Shown in pieces: positions 1 through 12,590 of a stretch of DNA of 64,000 bases. Position 1 is the stretch's first letter; the number at the start of each line of letters is the position of its first letter. The DNA is from Lasiosphaeria ovina (lineage: Eukaryota; Ascomycota; Sordariomycetes; Sordariales; Lasiosphaeriaceae), in the NCBI GenBank assembly GCA_033439765.1, contig JAULSN010000012.1, positions 558,001 to 622,000 of the forward strand, given 5' to 3'. A program made the position numbers and the translations under genes. The notes beneath the pieces are model-generated. The model ran no database searches and was not told the DNA's origin. It was given only the letters and a program-made list of their open reading frames with translations.

Positions 1-47
1 AAGAAGAAGAAGAAGAAGAAGAAGAAGAAGAAGAAGAAGAAGAAGAA
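1..47. repeat. (AAG)n trinucleotide microsatellite
   Basis: Uninterrupted AAG repeats fill the first ~47 bases and decay into imperfect purine-rich sequence to about base 112. The tract lies downstream of the stop of the minus-strand SDR gene, so it would be in or beyond its 3' UTR. No coding potential seen. Confidence 0.95.
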
Positions 48-233
48 CAAGAAGACAAGGAAGAATAAGATGAAAAGAAGAAGACGAAGAAGAAGACGAA
101 GAGAAAAAAGAGCTTTCAAAAAGGAATGAGAAAAAGGCACAGGCCATCATCAAGCCCAACCACAAGGGACGACAACAACAGAAATAGATGACGATATACA
201 GAACCCCCAGCCAGTCAGCGGCTAACCAGGTAG

Positions 234-1479
234 CTATACAAAAGCCGACCCGGTGGCGCGGACAAACTCCTCCTCGGTGTGCAGCCACAGCTTGCGCACG
301 ACGTCCCTGTCGCGCAGGCCCTGGAGCAGCTCGTCGACCTTGTGCGGGGCCGTCTCGGCGTCGTAGCTGACCGAGTACACGCCGGTGCCGCCGCGGGCAT
401 CGGTCCCACGAGCGATGGGCACGCCGCGCGGGCAGGAGACGCCGACGGTGGTGTTGTTGTTGTGGGTATTCACCGGCCCCGGAGAGGCGTCGCCACTACC
501 CAGTACAGGCGACGACGACGACGACGACGATGACTTGTGGTGGTGGTGGTAGCGGGCGGGGAAGCGGGCGCTGGTCGCCACGAACAGCTGGCGCTCGCCG
601 GCCTCGGTGAACGGCATAGTGCCGCCGCCGAGGCCCAGCAGCGGCGGCACGGCGAACAGGCTGTGCAGGGCGCCGTAGATGGCGCCAGGCATCGCTTTAC
701 TATTATTGCCATTGCTAGAAGACACGCGCCGCCCCCGCTGGACACCAGACTTGGACCTGACGGACCCGGGGAAGGCGTGCACAAACGACACGTTGGGCGC
801 CTCGAAGGCCAGCGACTCGAGGGCTAGCGTCACGGTCGAGCTGAGGTGGCCGCGCAGCTTGCCTAGCGGCACGCGCCGCGAGTCCAGGTCGTTGACGTCG
901 AGCGAGCCCTCCTTGGTGCCGCCGAACACGGTCAACACGCGCCGCAGCGCCGGCGCGCGCTGTAGGAGTGGCAGTAGGTTGACGATGAAGCGGATGCGCG
1001 AGTAGTACGCCACGGCCGACTGGTAGCGCAGCCCTTCTGTCGTGTCTGTTGTGTTGGGAAAAGGGGATACGGTTAGCGGGTTCTAGCCTCTGTTTTGGAG
1101 GAAGTGTATTGTGTGTGGGAAACCTGCCTTTTCCAGCCGCCACCGTGCCCGAGGTGAGGTGGACGAGGTTGACGGCGCGCTCCTTGGCCTTGATCTCGCG
1201 GCAGGCGTCGTCGACGGAGCGGAGCAGCGACACGTCGGCGGCGATGAAGTGGTACTCGCCAGCCGGGTTGACGGCCTCGAGGTCGGACTGGATCCTCGTC
1301 GCCGCCTCCTTGGACCAGCCGATGAAGTAGATGCGCGGGCTGACAGCGTGTTTGGCAAACGACTTCATGGTGGTCTCGCCGATGGCTCCCGTGCCGCCGA
1401 CGAAGACGGCAACGAGTCCGGCTGGGAGGTCGCTGCTGATGCGCGCATTGGACGACTGTATTTGCGATAGCGACACCAT
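234..1479 (-). CDS. SDR-fold oxidoreductase-like protein, 387 aa
   Basis: Two exons (1479-1128 and 1045-234) join in frame to 387 residues. The N-terminus has a Rossmann dinucleotide-binding glycine motif (VGGTGAIGE, about residues 29-37), then an Asp-Val (AADVS) typical of short-chain dehydrogenases. The join restores a segment ending YQSAVAYYSR, typical of fungal SDR-like proteins found beside PKS and NRPS genes. The intron is best read as GC-AG (donor GCAGGT after 1128), because the nearby GT gives the wrong frame. The usual catalytic Tyr-x3-Lys is not visible: the expected stretch reads SSTVTLALES, so redox activity is doubtful. A His/Ser/Asn-rich low-complexity insert (about 470-560 on the DNA) interrupts the C-terminal part. 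It is divergent from the PKS at 3756, so it may have been a tailoring partner; this is inferred from position only. Confidence 0.8.
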
Positions 1480-3755
1480 CTTTTCGCCTTTCCTTGCCGG
1501 TCAAGGGTTTCTGGGGGTTTGAGGTCTCGGTGGGTTGGCGGGCGGGCGGGCGGGCAAGAGCTATTACACGGAGGCAGCTGTCGTTCAAGTACAACTTGGA
1601 TGACGAGGTCAGTCAAAAAAAGTAAAGAAATACGACACCAACTAGACTTGCACAAAATGAAGATGACAACTCTCGGGGTAATACTAATACCGTACCTGCC
1701 TATATGCGTAGGTAGCAGGAACATGCAGAGAAGAGGAGGCCTTGGGCGGCCGCATCCTCTGCCGTGTCTTGCAATCTCGTCGGTCTTTTGGCAGACAGAC
1801 ACTGTCAGACAGACACCCGTGTCCAGCTCGACCAGACCAGAACAAAAGCTCATGATCGCACCTCATCGCACCCCAGGCCAACCCCCACCACGTAAAGCCC
1901 GAGCGTCCCACCGGTCTCCTGAAGACAAAAGGTTGGCTCGAACCCTTCTTGGGGTTAGCGTAACGCCAAAGACGCCATTGGCCTAGGCCAAGCCGATGTG
2001 CATCGTTTTCGAGTGTCTTGTCTCAACCGACTTGAGATTTGCTTTGCTCAGACTGCCTGATGCTGCGAGTGTACGTATTTGTCGGGCTCGCAGACGAGAC
2101 ATAGCAGTGCAGTGCCATTATCGCAGTGACGCGTCCCATTTTTGAAGAGTGCCCCGACTTTCTCCGACCCGGGCCCCTGGAGGCTGGGGCAGTCGAGGAC
2201 TCTCACTCGAGGGAGGTACGTACCTCGGCGGCCGCTTCCTCTTCCTCTTGTTTTTGCTTTTCTTTTCGCCAAGCTCGCACCACCTCAGTTGCCTTATGTT
2301 CCTCCGACGATCAATGCCCCACCACCGGCGGATCCCATCGAGAATGGTCCCCGAAAAGCTCTTGGGTACCCGGCCCCAAGGAGACCGGCCTGAGCCCCAA
2401 GAGTCAGATGACAGAGCGTTGAGCAATCAGGGACCGGGAATCCAAAACAAGACGAGACAAGACAATCTGCAAAGCGCGGCGCAGAGTGCCAGGGTAGACA
2501 ACGCCGCGGTTTGTACGGTACTCAGTCCAACCAGTCACACCGCCACTCCGCCTTGCTTCGTTTTCTTTTGCGCTCCCAACTGTTCTGGTGATCTGGTCGC
2601 CGGAATCGAACCTTGGGCTGCGAAGATCTCAAGCGCTTCATTCGGCAATCGAGCTCCTATCCGCCAATCCCCGAATACGCAGCCGCATTGGTCACCCGCA
2701 TCCCCAAAGAGCCGGGGGCCCTGCCGCCCGCAGATCACCCCCACTCGCGCGATCGGCGGGCCTCCTTGATCTGTCAACTTGCTGATCTTTTGCCGGTTGG
2801 GCTCCGTCTTGGCGCTAAACAGCGGCTTTGCGCCTCGCTGAGGCTTGCCTGCCAGGTAGGACGATCAGAGAAACATCCAAGTGCTAACTGCAAGTGCCAA
2901 CCAGAACCGCCGAGAGTCGAGAGACCACCCCGGTCAGCAGATCCAGCACCGAACAGCAGCCGCGGAGAGTTTATCGGACTTCTCTTAGACACCGTTTTGG
3001 AGTTCACGGATACGACACCACACCCCAGCTTCCCAGAGACTATCTGTACATACCCACTTTCGAGCCCTCGACCTAGCCACTGGCGCCCCGGGACGCTGGG
3101 GTCTTCCAAGGCGCCGTGCGGCCCGGCCTTTCTGAACCTTGGCGGATATATAGATGGTCGCGATGGACTATGCCTACCCCTCACTGGCAGCCACCCGAGA
3201 TTGGCGATGATCGTCGATGGGGGGACAGCCGACTGCCGTCGTTCGGAATGCAAAACGCTCAAAGGGCCACCCCATGGGGTACGCCTTGGACCCTTTTGGT
3301 TGGAAGGCCTCTCACAGCTCTCTCTGCCCACCTTCTGCGCCAGACCTGAAGGCCATGGCCAAGACAGCTCGTTCAGGACTGGGGCAATGAACAATGCGGG
3401 CCTACTTGTTCAAGGATCAAGCCACAGCTAGCGTGAGGGCCGGAGTAGGACGGGTGGCTGCTGAGTTTGGTGGACGTGCTGGAGTTTCTCGTCTCTCGCT
3501 TCGGGAGCCAAGAAACGCCCGATCCGCGTCGGAGTTTGCTGTTGTCGGCGCCGGAGTATCTAGGGCGTCGGTCGAAGGGAATGTGTAAGACGGGAAACTA
3601 ATGATGGCGAGACATGGACTGGTTGCGGAAGCTGATAATGATTCCCATACATGACCTGAAAACTCATTTATCAAGTCTCTCCCTCGGCTTTTTGCTTTGG
3701 TTGTCGGACAAGGAGACGGCATGAGGGAAACCGGCTCCTAACCAACCAGCTCGCA
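1480..3755. other. Divergent SDR/PKS intergenic region
   Basis: 2.3 kb between the two divergent starts. Long overlapping open frames exist on both strands around 2,600-3,430 but show no recognisable domain and oppose each other, so I do not call a gene. A TATA-like run sits at 3147-3153, about 600 bp upstream of the PKS start, and is the only promoter-like element I noted. A shared bidirectional promoter is plausible. Confidence 0.5.
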
Positions 3756-6700
3756 ATGGAGTCCAAGGTCCCGATTGCCATCGTCGGCATGAGCTGCCGG
3801 TTTGCCGGCGAAATTGACAGCCCAAACAAGCTGTGGCAGCTTCTTGCCGAGGGCCGGAGTGCCTGGTCGGAAATACTAAAGTCTAGGTTCAACATTGACG
3901 GCGTCTACTACCCCAATTCAGAAAAGCTGAATGCTGTAAGTCATATTCCTAAAATCGAGAAACGAGAGGGGGTGAGATTTTGCAGGCTGACATGGGACCA
4001 ACTTCTGTTACTAGACCAACGTAGTTGGTGGTCATTTTCTTTCAGAAGATGTCGGTTTGTTCGACGCCCAGTTCTTCAACCTCTCAGCTGAGACGGCAGC
4101 AGTGAGTAACAAGCACCAGGTTCTTCACAGTACAGACATTAGGAATACATTCTGACTTGTTTAGGCCCTCGATCCCCAGTTTCGCCTTCAGCTCGAATCG
4201 ACATACGAAGCTTTTGAAAGCGGTAGACCACATCCCATCTGCGGCCCACAAAAGGGGTAGCATCACTGATGCTGGGTGACTAACGAATGGCCCTCACAGC
4301 TGGGATCACACTCCAAGATGTGGTAGGCTCCAACACGTCGGTATACGCGGGCTCGTTCTTCAGGGACTACCACGAAAGCATCATCAAGGACTCCGAGTCG
4401 CTGCCCCGGTTCCTGCTCATGGGCACTGGCGCAGCCATGGCCTCCAACCGGCTGTCGCACTTTTACGACCTGCGCGGGCCGAGCATGTCCCTCGACACGG
4501 GCTGCTCCACCACCCTCACGGCGCTGCACCAGGGCTGCCAGAGTCTCCGCACAGGAGAGTCCGACATGTCCATTAGTGGGGGAGCAAACTTGATCCTGAA
4601 TTCCGACATGTTTCTTGCCATGTCTTCCATGACGTACGTCCGTCCTGCTTATAACGTTGTAAGATGTAAAGCTGACAGTCCCCCGCAGACTCATATCCAA
4701 AGACGGCAAATCATATGCCTTTGACAGCCGCGCGAATGGCTACGGCCGAGGAGAGGGATCGGCCACACTCGTCTTGAAGAGGCTGGACGACGCCCTCCGC
4801 GACGGCAACCCCATCCGGGCCGTCATCCGCGAGACTAGCGTCAACCAAGACGGCAAGACAGAGACCATCACGACACCCAGTGCAGAGGCCCAGGAGGCAC
4901 TGATTCGCGCGTGCTACAGCAGGGCGGGGCTAGACCCGTCGCACACGACCTACTTTGAGGCCCACGGCACGGGCACGCCCACGGGAGATCCCATCGAAGT
5001 TGGCGCGATTGCCTCAGTCTTCAAGGACCGGAGGCCAGCTGATGAACCACTGAGGATTGGCTCTATCAAGACAAATATCGGCCACACTGAAACAGCGAGT
5101 GGTGTCGCAGCAATCATCAAAGTCGTGCTTGCGTTGGAGAGGGGGCAGATCCCTCCCAGCATCAACTTTGAGAAGCCGAACGAGAAGCTGCACCTGGATG
5201 AATGGAACCTCAAGGTTTGTTGTCTCTAAACTCTAGCTGGCATTTTCTGCTTCCTTTTGCAGATGACGAGCTGACTGGTTGGTGTCTGATAGGTTCCCAC
5301 CGTCCTCGAGCCATGGGCCGGGAAGGACGGCGTTCGGCGAGCGTCAATCAATAACTTTGGATACGGCGGCTCAAACGCTCACGTCATTATGGAGGATTAC
5401 GGCTCATTTGTCTCGAGTTCCCTCCAGAATTCGCGTAATGAGCCAGGCTTAGAGAGCAACGGCCACGTAAACGGGAACACTAACGGGTATGTCGATGGCC
5501 ACACCAACGGTTATACCAACGATCACCATGTCAACGGTGTCGATGATGTCGATGGCGGCACCCGTCCGCGGGTCTTCATTCTCAGCGCCAGGGACGAAAA
5601 GGCTGCCCTGAAAATGGTCGCCAACCTGAGAGACTATCTCCAGACAGCCGAGACGGCGACCCAAGCCGGATTCCTTGACAACCTCGCATACACCCTCGGC
5701 CAGCGCCGTTCCCTGCTCTCGTGGGTGTCTACATTCTCCGGCGACGGTGTCGAGACTCTGGCCGAGGCGATATCGTGCACCAAAACCAAGCCAGCCAAAG
5801 CAGGATCAGCCCCTCATCTAGGCTTTGTCTACAAGGGCCAGGGAGCCCAGTGGTGGGCCATGGGCCGCGAGCTCATCGAAACGTACCCGGCGTTCAAGGC
5901 GGCGCTGCTGGACTGCGATCTGCATCTGAAGAAACTCGGTGCCAAATGGAACATGGTAGGTAAAAGCCCATAACCTGGGTGCAGGCGTGACTGGTGCTAA
6001 TAGACGATGCCCGTAGAGGAGCTCAACCGCGACGAAAAGACGTCTAGAGTAAACGAGCTCGACTACAGCACGTCCGTGTGCGTCGCAGTACAGATCGCCC
6101 TGACGCACCTGCTGCAGGCCTGGGGGGTCGTGCCGACGGTCGTCACGAGCCACTCGAGCGGCGAGATTGCAGCGGCCTACGCGGCCGGCGCGCTCGACAT
6201 GGCGTCCGCCATGGCCATCGTGTATGCGCGCGGCGGGCTGGCGTCGGACATGAACTGGCAGCTAGCGAGAAAGGGCGGCATGGCGGCGGTGGGCTCGAGC
6301 GTCGAGGAAGGCCGCAAGTACCTCGCGCGCGTGACCTCGGGCCAGGTCGTCGTCGCCTGCGAGAACAGCCCCAACAGCATCACCGTCTCGGGCGACCTGC
6401 ACGGCCTCGACCAGCTCGAGGCCGCCCTCAAGCAGGACAGCGTCTTTGCCCGCCGCCTCAAGGTCGACGCCGCGTGGCACTCGCACCACATGGACGCTGT
6501 TGCAGGCGCCTACCATGCTTCCATGGACAACAAGGTGAAGCCGGCCCGGCAGCGCCTCGACGTGGTCTTCTCGTCGCCGTCGACCGGAGAGAGGATGGAC
6601 AGTGTCGACGAGATCGGCAGCCCCAGCCACTGGGTGCGCCGTCTGACGGGGCCGGTGCGGTTTGTTGACGCGTTCCGCAATATGTGCTTCGACGGGTGCA

Positions 6701-9700
6701 GCGACGAACTCCAGGTCGACATGGTCATCGAGGTGGGCCCCCACGCAGCTCTGTCGGGGCCGATCCAGGACATCATGAGCCTGCCCCGGTTCAAGGGGGC
6801 CAGCATCCCCTACGCCAGCTGCTTGGTCAGGAAGAGGAACGCCGTCGACACGATGGCACGCACTGGTTGGAAATCTCATCCAGAAGGGGTGCGCGGTGAA
6901 CCTCGCCGCGGTCAACTTCCCACACGGCACCCACGGCCTGAAGGTGCTGCACGACCTCCCGCACTACCCCTGGAACCACCAGACAAGACACTGGATCGAG
7001 CCGCGAGTTAACAAGGCTCTGCGAAACCGCGCCGAGGCACCGCACGACCTCCTCGGGTCGCTGGTGCCGGGGGTCAACCTGGACGCACCATCGTGGCGGC
7101 ACATGGTCAGAGTCAACGACATCCCCTGGCTGGCAGACCACGTCGTGCAGGGCAACATTGTCTACCCTGCCGCAGGATACATCGCCATGGCCATCGAGGG
7201 CATGTCGCGCTATGCTCTCCGGGATAAGGGCGGGCGGCAGATCCTGGGATACCAGCTCCGCGACATTGACATGCTCAATGCGCTCGTGGTGCCCGAGACC
7301 AGCGAGAGCGTCGAGATGCAACTCTCCCTGCGGCCCTGCAGCGAAAAGGCCATCCATGTCAAGGGGTGCCTGGAGTTGGAGGTCCAGTCCGTCAGTCAGG
7401 ACAACAGATGGACCGACCACTGCAGGGGTATCATATCGGCCCAGTACTCGTCCGCCGACAGCCTGGGGAGTCGATGGGCCGCATCGACATCTGCGGAGTC
7501 CGCACGTAAAGGGAGCCAGCACCCAGACGAGTCAGAATACAGAGTTCGCGTCGACCCCCGAGACGTGTACAAGGACTTGCGGTCTGGGGGGATCTGCCAC
7601 GGCCCTGCGTTCCAGAACATCAAATACATACGGTCCCGCGGCAGGCAGTCGGTTACGACGTTTTCTGTTGCCGACGCGGCCGCCATGATGCCCAAACAGC
7701 ACCAGAACGAGCACATCGTCCACCCCACCACTCTCGACTCCGTCTCCCAAGCGGCGTACACTGCTGTGACGGGCGCAGGAAACGGGTCAGCGACACCCAA
7801 GGTGCCGAGATCGATTGGGACGCTCTGGGTGGCTCATGACATCGCCCGCAAGCCAGACCACTCCTTCAACGCCTACTCTGATCTCGTCCACGCCAGCGAC
7901 CAGAGCATGACCACTGCCATCTCGGTCGTCAACAGGCCAAGCCACCAGGGCGACGAGACCACCAGGACCCCGGTAATAACCATCGCCGACTTCACGTTCC
8001 AGTCCATCGGCAACGCCCCAGCTTATTCACAGACAGCCGAGCCGTGGGAGCAAGACAAGTGCTCCGTGGCCAAGTGGGCGCCCGACATCTCCTTCCTCAA
8101 GGAGCCGTTCCTGCAGCAGCAGCTGGGCCACCGTATCTCTGCCTCGGAGGCCCAGATGCTGCTGGACCTGCGGCAGGCGTGCGTGGTGTACATGCTCGAC
8201 GCGCTGCGCGAGCTCGACGCGGCCGACGTCCGGCGGCTGGCACGGCACTACAAGAAGTTCTACATCTGGATGCGGCTGCAATCCGAGCTGGCGAGCACCG
8301 ACCGTCTCGCACCGAGCAGCAGCGAGTAGGGGCAGGCAACGCCGAACTCGAAGCAGCGCGCGACGCTACTCGGCCGCGTGCGCGCCGCCAGCGCCAACGG
8401 CGAGATGGTGTGCGCGCTGGGGCCGCGCCTCGCAGCCATCCTGCGCGGCGAGTCCCCCTCGGCCCTCGAGACCATGCTCGACGGCGGCCGGCTCGCGCGC
8501 TACTACGCCGACGGGCTCAAGTGGGCGCGCGCCAACGCGCAGCTGGCCGAGCTCGTGCGCCACTACGCGCACAAGCACCCGCGCGCGGCGCGCATCCTCG
8601 AGATTGGCGCCGGCACCGGCGGCGCCACGCGACACATCCTCGCGGGGCTCGGGACACCCCAGTCTCCGGCGGCGTGTGCGTCGTACGACGTCACCGACGT
8701 CTCGTCGGGCTTCTTCGTTGCTGCCCAGAACGCGTTCGCGCCCTAGAAGCACCTGCTACGCTACCGCCGGCTCGACATCGAGCAGGACCCTGTAGGCTAG
8801 GGGTTCGAGGAGGGCGGGTATGATGTAGTTGTAGCGTGCTAGGTGCTGCACGCGACTAGGTCTATGGCCAGGACTATGGCGAATGTTCGCAGGCTGCTCA
8901 GGCCCGGCGGCAAGCTGTTCCTCGTGGAGACGACGCGCGACCAGCTCGACGTGCAGTTTATATTTGGCTTCCTGCCGGGGTGGTGGTTGAGTGAGTTTTA
9001 TTTATTTTGCCCCTTTTTCGGCTATTTCAGCGGTGTCTGTCACTAAGCTGGGAGAAGGAAACAAAAATAACAACTTTGCTAACGTGTATCCCCAACAGGC
9101 GACGAAGAGGAGCGCAAGTTCAGCCCATCGCTGACGGTGCCCATGTGGGACCGCGTGCTCCACAAGAGCGGCTTCCGCGGCGGAGCGTGCGACGGCTTCA
9201 AGGACGAGCCGCGGGCGGGTCTGGCCGTGGGCTTTCTGCGGTCCCTGCGCAATGAGTACGCCCGGAAGCGGCTCGGCACCCTTGATCTGGACATGAGCAG
9301 CCAAGGCGAAGCACAAGCTGGCCCGTGGCCGCTCGAAGCCATCGGCACCGTGGCCGAGGTGTTCCAGAAGCTCTTCGACTATTCGACGCCTGACGATGCG
9401 CCAAGCGACTACGAGTTCGCCGAGAGGGGCGGCGTGGTGCACATCCCGCGACATGTCAAAGACGTGGAGCGGAACCAGGCCACGTTTCACAGCAAGCAGA
9501 CACCTCCTGAGGCAGCGCCGCCGTCAACGACACTCGAGCCCTTTATCCAGACCGACCGGCCGCTGCGGCTGACCGTCGGCAGCGCCGGGCTGCTGGACAC
9601 GCTGGGCTTTTCCGACGACGCGAGCGCCGACGAGCCGCTGCCCGACGACTTCGTCGAGGTCGAGCCGCGGGCGTTCGGCGTCAACTTCCGCGACGTCATG

Positions 9701-11543
9701 GTGGCCATGGGCCAGCTCAAGTCGCACGTCATGGGCTATGACTGCGCAGGCGTGGTGCGGCGGGTCGGTGCCGGCGCAGCGAGCAGCAACGGGGGGCACC
9801 GCGCCGGCGACCGCGTGTGCGTGCTGTTGCGCGGCCACTACGCCAGCCGTGTGCGCGTGCACTGGACCAGCGCCGTGCACATGCCCGCGGACATGAGCTT
9901 CGAGACGGCCGCCTCGCTTCCGACGCAGTACGTGACCGCCTTCGCGTCGCTGCACGACACGGCGCGGCTGCGGCGCGGCGACTCAGTGCTCATCCACTCG
10001 GCGTCGGGCGGCGTCGGGCAGGCGGCGGTGATGCTGGCGCAGCGGGCGGGCGCCGACGTCTTCGTGACGGTCGGCTCCGACGAGAAGCGCGAGTTCGTCA
10101 TGGCGCGGTTCGGTATCCCCGCCGACCGCGTATTCTCGAGCCGCGACGCGTCGTTTGCGGCGGGCGTCATGGCCGCGACGCGCGGTCAGGGTGTTGATGT
10201 GGTGATCAACTCGCTCGCCGGCCCGCTGCTGCAGGCCGGCTTCGACTGCCTCGCGCCGTTCGGCCGCTTCGTCGAGCTCGGCAAGCGGGATCTCGAGCAG
10301 AACAGCGTCCTGGCCATGCACGCGTTTGCACGCGCCGTGTCGTTTTCTAGTGTTGACGTCGTGGCGCTGGGCGAGCGCAGGCCCGCCGCCGCCTACCGCG
10401 TGCTCAAGGAGGTTCTGCGTCTGGTTGCCGCCGGCGAGGCCCGCCCTGTTTATCCTATATCTGTGTTTCCCGTGTCGGAAATTGAGAAGGCGTTCCGGCT
10501 GATGCAGGCCGGGAAGCACATGGGCAAGATTGTGCTGTCGGTTGCCCCTGAAACCCTTGTCCCGGTGAGTTCTGGTTCCCCATTTTCTTCTATTTAAGTA
10601 CCCGGTGTAGTTCTAATACCCTGCAAGGTCCTGCCTCAAGCTCCATCTACAAAGCTGGACCCCGACGCCGCTTACCTGGTCGTCGGCGGGTTCGGCGGCA
10701 TCGGCCGCTCTGTCTGCCGGTGGCTCGTCGAGCACGGGGCCAAGACCCTGGTCGTTATCTCGAGGACAGCCGGAAATACGCAAAAGGCGGAGCAGCTCCG
10801 CGCCGAGCTGGTCGACGCTGGCCACAGCGTGAGAGTCACGGGCGTCAGCTGCAACATTCCAGACATGAGCGAACTGACGCAGGCGCTTGATTCCTGTGCC
10901 AAAGCACCGCGCCGCACGCAACCTGCCGGGCGTGTCCATCGACCTGGGCGTCAAGTCGGTCGGCTACCTGGCCGAGCACGCCAACATGAAGACCGCCAAC
11001 TCGCCGCAGCGCCACGGCTTCATGCTGCTCAGCAAGGCCGACGTGCTCGCCGCCGTCGCCTCGGCCGTCGCCACGCCCTTCGCCGGCCAGCTGCTCCTCG
11101 GCCTCAACACGGGGCCGCACGGCGGCGAGTCGTCGCCCTTCACGCGCGACCTGCGCTTCTCAGCACTGCGCTACCGAGAAACGGCACAGGGCAGTAGCAC
11201 CGGCAAAAAAGCAGCAGCGGGGGCCGGAGCGGGCGGTGACCTCAGCGCGAGCATCGCGCAGGCAGCTTCGCTCGACGAGGCAGCGAGCGCCGTGCTCAGC
11301 GGCATCACCAAGAAGCTGGTCGACATCTTCATGGTGGGGGCTGACGAGGTCAGCGCGGCGCGGTCACCAGCCGACCTGGGCGTCGACTCGCTCGTGGCCG
11401 TCGAGCTGCGCAACATGCTCGCGCGCAAGGCCGGCGCCGACCTATCCATCTTCGACATCATGCAGAGCCCGTCACTCGCCGCGCTGGCCGCCGCCGTCGC
11501 CGCCAGGAGCTGCCACCTTGACCCGGCGCTCGTGCAGCGCTGA
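3756..11543 (+). pseudogene. Highly reducing type I polyketide synthase, inactivated (KS-AT-DH-MT-ER-KR-ACP)
   Basis: Exons before the first lesion: 3756-3935, 4015-4101, 4165-4222, 4300-4633, 4689-5214, 5293-5955, then 6004 onward; later introns are 8991-9098 and 10565-10627. Domain order: KS with DTGCSTT active site, EAHGTGT and NIGHTE; an Asn/Gly/His-rich linker; AT with SHSSGE (the usual G before HS is S); DH with HVVQGNIVYP and the Asp in HPTTLDS; MT with LEIGAGTGG; a complete ER with IHSASGGVG; KR with GGFGGIG; ACP with GVDSL. Lesions: an extra G at about 6856 (+1 shift), TAG codons at 8327, 8744, 8798 and 8840, and a KR-internal deletion with frameshift near 10905. This family normally makes a reduced polyketide chain in the cytosol; this copy cannot yield a full protein as read. 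An assembly error could explain the single-base insertion but not the whole set. Confidence 0.92.
6856..6856 (+). other. 1-bp insertion (frameshift) after the PKS AT domain
   Basis: Before this point the AT frame runs from 6004; after it, good PKS sequence continues only in the +1 frame, starting at CAC 6857 and leading into the post-AT linker and DH domain. The run is ATG-G-CAC, so one extra G at 6855/6856 accounts for the shift. Confidence 0.75.
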
Positions 11544-12590
11544 CCGACTGCCTGTCCGTCTTACTGCCACGACACACTGTTGATCATATTGCGTGTGGGT
11601 TGAGACAAGATGGTCCAGCCCGACGCCTGCGTCCTCATCCCTGACCACACGATATCCCCCCCCCCGGGGGGCCAAACACTCTCAGCCTCATTATCCCCTG
11701 TTATCCCCTTTGTATCCCCTAGTTAGGTCTAATCACTGCACCCCCGGAGAGGAAATTTTATCCAGATTAAGTAATAATCATAGGAGGAGGTCTCTTGTGT
11801 TGTCCCGAGCGATCGAGCTAATTGCCTTCCTTGCGTCTCTTTTGTCCGTCCTCTTTGGTCTTCGTACGTATGGAGTACGCCCACCTACTTATTGCTAGTC
11901 TTAATCTTAATCCAGTTAACCGTCCGTCGATCCGTCTTTCCGGGGAACTCGGGAGTATATTATTAGACTTAGATGGCACGATGAGCCAAAAATCGCTCAT
12001 GCCCCCATGATCCCTCCTCGGCTTGCATGCTGACTTGACCGCTCGAAGGAATGGGTCGGTCTGGGCTAGGCTCACGGGGTTGGGAGGGGGGAACGAGAGA
12101 AGGAGTGCGCACCACACCCCTGTTCACACCCACCAGTGCCGCCGATTGGCGTCGACGAGAAGCGCCAAGCAAGACTGCTCGAATCCTTGTGCAGATCATA
12201 CCAGATCTTAATCGTGATCAGCGCGTCTAGGCAATATTAAGTACTGGCTATCTGACAAGGAGCCGTAGGATGGCCCTGATGGGGTGCTAAGAGCCTGGGC
12301 GAGAGCTCTCGGCACTGACCGGCACCATGATGATCTCAAATCCGCCTCTGTGTATGCCACTCGTGTGTACTCTGCAGCGGGCCCACAGCGGAACAAGACC
12401 GGTCATGGTTAAGCAGGTGGTTACGGAGTACTCCGGGACAAAATTGTTCGTCGTTGGAGAAGCGAGACGCTTGGGCTCGGAGCAACGTGTTGGCACCATC
12501 AAAGTGACCTCCCGTGTTTTAATAAAGTGTAAAATTTGTGGTGGTATCAATCTGTCGGAAAGAAAATCCAAACTCGCAAACCAAAGGTAG
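11544..12590. other. Intergenic, PKS 3' end to regulator 3' end
   Basis: Tail-to-tail spacer between the PKS ACP stop and the stop of the minus-strand regulator. A C/G homopolymer stretch lies near 11658. I see no gene, RNA or clear repeat. Confidence 0.6.

Noticed and set aside
2590..2650. tRNA-like T-loop (GTTCGATTCC on the minus strand)
   Set aside because: Only two of five T-stem pairs form and no acceptor, D or anticodon arms can be drawn.
2613..3431. 272-codon open frame on the plus strand upstream of the PKS
   Set aside because: No recognisable domain, unlike-protein composition, overlapped by long open frames on the minus strand; best explained as GC-rich noise in the promoter region.
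6078..6930. Long open frames overlapping the PKS AT domain on both strands
   Set aside because: They are GC-rich shadow frames of the PKS coding strand without domain content.
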